This document shows positions 59,904 through 64,000 of a stretch of DNA of 64,000 nucleotides, piece by piece; position 1 is the stretch's first letter; the number at the start of each line of letters is the position of its first letter. The notes under the pieces were generated by a model that saw only the letters and a list, made by a program, of their open reading frames with translations, was not told where the DNA came from and searched no databases. The position numbers and the translations under genes are program-made. The DNA is from CAZQLE01 sp964593905 (GTDB lineage Bacteria; Chloroflexota; Anaerolineae; Anaerolineales; Anaerolineaceae): positions 1-64,000 of the forward strand of contig CAZQLE010000003.1 of assembly GCA_964593905.1 (NCBI GenBank). The letters run 5' to 3'.

Positions 59904-62135
59904 TTAGCCTGGTTTTAATCGGTGAGCCTCCATAACATTGGGCAGGTTTTCGATCCGTGTTAAGACCCGGCTTAGCTGTGCGATATCAAACACCTCAATG
60001 ACCAGATGGATCGATGCAACATTATGCGCGACTTTAAGGTTAATACTCAGCAGATTAACCCCCTCATTGTTGAGAATGTTGGTAATATCCACGACCAGGC
60101 CCTGCCGGTCATACGCTTTAATTTCCACTGCCACCGGGTAGGTCTGTTGGGGCTCTCCCCAGTTTACTTTTACAATCCGATCACGATCATTGGTGCGCAG
60201 AATGTTGGGACAATCTTGGCGGTGGATGGTTGCGCCGCGACCGCGGGTGATGTAACCCACGATCTCGTCTCCGGGGGCCGGGTTGCAACAACGCGCAAAG
60301 GTGGTCAGAATATTTTTTAAACCCAGCACCATCACCCCCGAGTCTGCTTTGCGCAGATCGGTGGGTGCTCTTTGGATCATCAAAGGGTCGACAGTGGGTT
60401 TGCCAAGTTCGCTGAGCTTGTTGACAATGCGCCCTGGTGAAATATCGCCACAGCCTATGCCCACATAAAGATCTTCAAGATTTTTATAATCAAAATCAGT
60501 GGCAATTTCCGCCAGGTCAGTTTCCGACATTCCCAACCGGCGAAGCTCACGTTCCAGAATAATCTTACCCTGCTGAAGATTTTGCTCGCGATCTTGCCAT
60601 TTAAACCATTGACGAATTTTGGACCGCGCCCGCTGGGTTTTTACCAGGCCCAGATTGGGGTTCAACCAATCTCGGCTGGGGCCACCCTGTTTGGCGGTTA
60701 AGATGACCACCTGGTCGCCGGTTTTTAGCACATAGTCTAATGGCACCAGTTTGCTGTTTACTTTTGAACCGCGGCAGCGGTGTCCAATTTCGGTGTGCAC
60801 CTGGTAGGCAAAGTCGATGGGTGTTGAACCGGACGGCAGGTCGATGATATCTCCACGCGGAGTGAACACATACACCCGGTCTTCAAAGACATCACTTTTC
60901 ATCCCATCCACAAATTCAGCAGCGTCTTCCACATCCTGACGCCATTCCATCAGCTTTCGCAGCCAGATAATGCGCTGCTCGTACACTTCATCGCGTTTGG
61001 TTTTTTCTTTATAGCGCCAGTGAGCCGCAATGCCATATTCCGCGTTTTGATGCATTTCCTGGGTACGGATCTGGACTTCCAGCGGTTTGCCATCGTCATA
61101 AATGACCGCGGTATGGAGCGACTGATAGAAATTATCTTTTGGGGCGGCGATGTAATCGTCAAATTCCTGGGGAATGGGGCGCCAGTGGGTGTGAATTGCC
61201 CCGAGCGCGGTATAACAGGACGGAATATCTGGAACGATCAGACGGATGCCGCGCAGATCGCGCACCATTTCAAAAGGCTTTCCGCGATCCACCATTTTTT
61301 TGTAAATCGAGTAAATATGTTTTGAACGCCCTGAAACTTCAACTTTGACATCTGCTGCTTCGAGAACATCTTTTAATCGCTGCTCGATCTCTTTAATTTG
61401 AATTTCTCGATCAGAGCGGCGTTCATTTAAATTTTCGGCGATTTCCTTATATTTTTCCGGGTTGACATAGCGAAACCCCAGATCTTCCAGTTCCCATTTA
61501 ATGCGCCAGATGCCCAGCCGATTTGCCAGGGGCGCAAAAATATCCAGCGTTTCCTGGGCGATGACCCGGCGTTTGTGTTCGGGCATATAGCCCAGAGTGC
61601 GCATGTTATGCAACCGGTCGGCCAACTTAATTAGAACGACGCGAATATCTTCACCCATCGCCAGAAAGGTCTTGCGCAGGGTTTCGTTCTTCAGGTCTCG
61701 TTTGCGTGAACGTTGAGATCCTTCAGATACCTCTGGGCCGCCTGCCGCCGGGGAGGCTACAGTCTCAGGTACGGTCGACATGGCCTCTTCGGGATGTTGA
61801 TCGCCGCGGCTGACGCGAGGCAGGTTCGTCAGTTTGGTCACGCCATCCACCAGCCGCGCCACTTCTTCGCCGAACTCTTTGTGAACATCTTCAAGGGTGA
61901 TGGGTGTATCTTCAACGGTATCATGCAGTAATGCTGCGATAATCACAGCGGGCTGCACCCGCAGCTCGGCCAAAATTCCGGCTACTGCGATGCAATGGGT
62001 GATGTAGGGTTCGCCAGAAGCGCGTTTTTGACCCGTGTGTGCTTTTTCTGCAAACCGGTATGCGCGCATGATCATTTCGCGGTCTACCATGCTGAAATTC
62101 TCTGGCAAATTTTCTAACATCACCTCAATTTTCAT
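59904..62135 (-). CDS. rel: Bifunctional (p)ppGpp synthetase/hydrolase
   Basis: About 743 residues. HD hydrolase domain with HTGQKRASGEPYITH and LLHDTVEDT, then the synthetase domain (FDDYIAAPKDN, YQSLHTAV), TGS and C-terminal ACT. Both catalytic halves look intact. A Ser/Glu/Gly-rich insertion of some 35-45 residues splits the usual HD-domain region after GVTKL. ATG at 62135 follows AAAGG; a GTG at 62141 is an alternative. Confidence 0.96.
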   Translation of the reverse strand: MKIEVMLENLPENFSMVDREMIMRAYRFAEKAHTGQKRASGEPYITHCIAVAGILAELRVQPAVIIAALLHDTVEDTPITLEDVHKEFGEEVARLVDGVTKLTNLPRVSRGDQHPEEAMSTVPETVASPAAGGPEVSEGSQRSRKRDLKNETLRKTFLAMGEDIRVVLIKLADRLHNMRTLGYMPEHKRRVIAQETLDIFAPLANRLGIWRIKWELEDLGFRYVNPEKYKEIAENLNERRSDREIQIKEIEQRLKDVLEAADVKVEVSGRSKHIYSIYKKMVDRGKPFEMVRDLRGIRLIVPDIPSCYTALGAIHTHWRPIPQEFDDYIAAPKDNFYQSLHTAVIYDDGKPLEVQIRTQEMHQNAEYGIAAHWRYKEKTKRDEVYEQRIIWLRKLMEWRQDVEDAAEFVDGMKSDVFEDRVYVFTPRGDIIDLPSGSTPIDFAYQVHTEIGHRCRGSKVNSKLVPLDYVLKTGDQVVILTAKQGGPSRDWLNPNLGLVKTQRARSKIRQWFKWQDREQNLQQGKIILERELRRLGMSETDLAEIATDFDYKNLEDLYVGIGCGDISPGRIVNKLSELGKPTVDPLMIQRAPTDLRKADSGVMVLGLKNILTTFARCCNPAPGDEIVGYITRGRGATIHRQDCPNILRTNDRDRIVKVNWGEPQQTYPVAVEIKAYDRQGLVVDITNILNNEGVNLLSINLKVAHNVASIHLVIEVFDIAQLSRVLTRIENLPNVMEAHRLKPG

Positions 62136-62200
62136 AATCACCTTTGTTGATCATTTTCCGGCCAATCTCGGGTTTAGTATAACCCCCTGCTGGTGGAGTT

Positions 62201-62878
62201 TCAAGCGATGGGAGATCTGCTATTTACCTGCATTAGCAAATCATCCAGTGCCAGGCTTTCAAGCGAATCGACCAGTTGGTCTGCGCGACTGACATCCAGA
62301 TAGGAAGTATAGGCTGTTCGAACGGCCACACAGTAAATGCCAGCTGTTTTGGCTGCCAAAATACCGTTGGGTGAGTCTTCAAAGACCACAGCTTCGTGCG
62401 GTTGCAGGTCCAGCGCCTGAAGTGCTTTGAGATAAAGCTCGGGCGATGGTTTGGTATGGGTGACATCGTCTTTGGTAAACACGATCTCAAACCGGTCTAA
62501 AATTCCCAGCCGTTGCAAATGGGTAATCACCCAACTGCCAGGTGAAGAGGATGCCATTCCCAGCCGCAAGCCATTCTGCTGCGCATAACCGAGGGTTCGC
62601 AAAACACCAGGGAGTAGCTCGGTTTGAGATGCCCGCAGAACTTTATCGGCGCGCCGTTTCTTAAAAACCTCATCCAGGTTGATTCCGTGAGGAGCGGTTG
62701 AGGCAAAATGTTGATGGACATCAAACACCTCAGGGTCTCGACCCAGATTTTCAATCCAGTGGTGAATTGGGAAATCTAAACGAAATTCGGCATAGGTGTC
62801 TTGCCAGGAACGCAGATCAGCGCTTTCTGTATCAATAATGAGCCCATCAAAATCGAAAATAAACCCTTTGACTGTCAT
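62201..62878 (-). CDS. HAD-family hydrolase, beta-phosphoglucomutase-like
   Basis: 225 residues: FDFDGLIIDTE nucleophile loop, GMASSSP, KPSPELYL and FEDSPNG. Sugar-phosphate phosphatase or mutase, substrate unknown. GAGGTAG precedes ATG. Confidence 0.92.
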   Translation of the reverse strand: MTVKGFIFDFDGLIIDTESADLRSWQDTYAEFRLDFPIHHWIENLGRDPEVFDVHQHFASTAPHGINLDEVFKKRRADKVLRASQTELLPGVLRTLGYAQQNGLRLGMASSSPGSWVITHLQRLGILDRFEIVFTKDDVTHTKPSPELYLKALQALDLQPHEAVVFEDSPNGILAAKTAGIYCVAVRTAYTSYLDVSRADQLVDSLESLALDDLLMQVNSRSPIA

Positions 62879-63001
62879 GAGAAGCTACCTCTATAAAAAA
62901 TAATCATCAGGTTAACCTGAGGCCGGGCAAAATATTTTTTCATTTGCCGGGGTGCAGACGGTGGGTTAACCGATGGCCTTTATTATAGGCGAAAAAATAG
63001 A

Positions 63002-63031
63002 AAACCGGGTGACAACTGTATCACCCGGTTT
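63002..63031 (-). terminator. Terminator after the FAD oxidoreductase
   Basis: AAACCGGGTGA and TCACCCGGTTT, 11-bp perfect stem with an 8-nt loop; in the minus direction followed by TTTTCTATTTTTT. Confidence 0.93.
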
Positions 63032-63052
63032 GAAAATTAAACCAGGAAGTGC

Positions 63053-64000
63053 TTATTGCAGTTTCTCTAAACCGGCAAATTCGCGTTCGGGTGAGAGATA
63101 TTGCAAGGTCTCTTGATCTTCACCTGTTTCACGGTGATCGACGATGCGGGCAATTAGTTCGCCAATACCTGGCCCCAGCATAAAGCCTTGCCCGCACATC
63201 CCGATGGCCTGCATAAACCCCGGCACTTCTTTAGACCAGCCGACAATTGGGAACCCATCGGGGGTCATGGGGTAAAGACCGCGCCAGGTGCGGCGGACGC
63301 GCAGGTTGGCAAGCCGCGGCATGGTTTGTACCATACGCTGGGCCACCATGGGGAGGAATGAACTGGTTTCTTCGGTATCCCAACCCCAAATATTGGGGCT
63401 GGGGGTGATGCAAAAGATGATTTGCCCGGTCAGATGTTGATAAAAATAATAATTGGCCGAACCGGCCACTGGCTGGATATCGACCACCATCGGGTTCAAA
63501 AAATGGGCAACAGGTTCAGTGATGGCCGCCTCATGCGAATCTGGTTTGACGGGCAGATCTAGACCAACCATTTTGCCAATTGCGTTTGCATTAGGCCCGG
63601 CGGCATTGATCACCACTTCGGCGCCATATTCACCCCGGTCTGTTTTTACTCCGGCAATCTTTCCGTTGCGGGTGATAAGACCCTGAACACATTCGCCAAA
63701 ATGGAACACTGCACCGGCCCGGCGCGCATGTTGGTAAAAAGCGTGCATGGATAGCAAAGGCGAAGCCGAGCCGTCATCGGGCGATAGTGTGCCCCCAATT
63801 AGATCTCGGGGGTTGAGATCGGGCACTTTTTCAAGCAGCTGTTTGTGGTCAAGCCAGTCGATATTTAATCCATATTCGAGTTGTCTGGCCAGTAGTTCCT
63901 TAAGAATTTTTTCCTCGCGTTCACGGTAAGCAACAAAGCAATAGCCGCCTTTATACCATTCAATATCATCGCCATAACGCTCCTGCCAGGTGGAGAAGAT
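63053..64000 (-). CDS. FAD-dependent oxidoreductase (DAO/sarcosine-oxidase family), partial at the N-terminal side
   Basis: The frame is open from the stop at 63053 to the right edge, about 315 residues. VINAAGPNANAIG, RRTWRGLYPMTPDGFPIVGW (in part) and MCGQGFMLGPGIGE are the C-terminal FAD- and substrate-domain segments of the DAO family. Deaminates an amino acid or N-methyl amine, exact substrate unknown. N-terminal Rossmann fold is off the window. Confidence 0.92.
   Translation of the reverse strand: MFSTWQERYGDDIEWYKGGYCFVAYREREEKILKELLARQLEYGLNIDWLDHKQLLEKVPDLNPRDLIGGTLSPDDGSASPLLSMHAFYQHARRAGAVFHFGECVQGLITRNGKIAGVKTDRGEYGAEVVINAAGPNANAIGKMVGLDLPVKPDSHEAAITEPVAHFLNPMVVDIQPVAGSANYYFYQHLTGQIIFCITPSPNIWGWDTEETSSFLPMVAQRMVQTMPRLANLRVRRTWRGLYPMTPDGFPIVGWSKEVPGFMQAIGMCGQGFMLGPGIGELIARIVDHRETGEDQETLQYLSPEREFAGLEKLQ

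Noticed and set aside
1..64000. CRISPR array, IS element, phage or integrative element
   Set aside because: No direct-repeat arrays, transposase, integrase or terminal repeats were seen. Gene content and strand layout are those of core chromosome.

Overview
This is a 64 kb chromosomal stretch of a draft or binned assembly (there is a 10-N scaffold gap at 40083-40092). No rRNA is present, so taxonomy is inferred from gene content. Chains of GAF domains in very long sensors, an NADH-linked formate dehydrogenase with hydrogenase-type diaphorase subunits, an mre-min-rod block and corrinoid-reactivation genes together point to an anaerobic Chloroflexota bacterium, most likely of the Anaerolineae. 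This is inference, not proof.

Region 1 (1-10796, minus strand) is a formate-metabolism operon. In transcription order it holds a regulatory cassette (DRTGG protein, CBS plus ATPase protein, second DRTGG protein, PHP protein), then a NuoE-like subunit, a small ATPase, an HndB-like subunit, an HndC/NuoF-like subunit, a second NuoE and NuoF pair, a FocA-type formate channel, and a formate dehydrogenase catalytic subunit cut by the left edge. The dehydrogenase has an in-frame UGA followed by a SECIS hairpin, so it is a selenoprotein. Several Fe-S ligand positions are missing in the accessory modules.

Region 2 (11150-12672, plus) is hisS followed by its cognate tRNA-His and a terminator.

Region 3 (12711-33085, minus) is a tight signalling operon of about 20 kb: two stand-alone receiver proteins, four GAF-rich sensors (three membrane-bound with short or no extracellular part, one or two with Cache and HAMP) that lack any kinase domain, a ParA/Soj ATPase, a soluble giant hybrid histidine kinase with two receivers, a threonine-synthase-like PLP enzyme fused to a receiver domain, an EamA exporter and a YkgJ-like protein. 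The apparent logic is many sensory inputs, one kinase, and an output that is an amino-acid enzyme plus a transporter. This is the most unusual system in the window. tRNA-Gly lies just upstream of it.

Region 4 (33570-42888, plus) is the cell-shape and division block: mreBCD, PBP2, minCDE and rodA, followed by gltX and tRNA-Gln. Region 5 (43101-48362) has an HD-GYP sensor, two small unknown proteins and dTDP-rhamnose genes rfbC and rfbD. Region 6 (48359-53955) has a glycosyltransferase, then a GntR regulator with a near-perfect promoter and operator that probably controls a ROK protein, a MetH-activation-like protein and a RACo-like corrinoid activator. Region 7 (53980-64000) carries mscL, a methyltransferase, an SDR epimerase, an MFS transporter, a moeA-VKOR-small acidic protein operon, rel, a HAD phosphatase, and an FAD oxidoreductase cut by the right edge. 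moeA fits the need of the formate dehydrogenase for molybdopterin cofactor.
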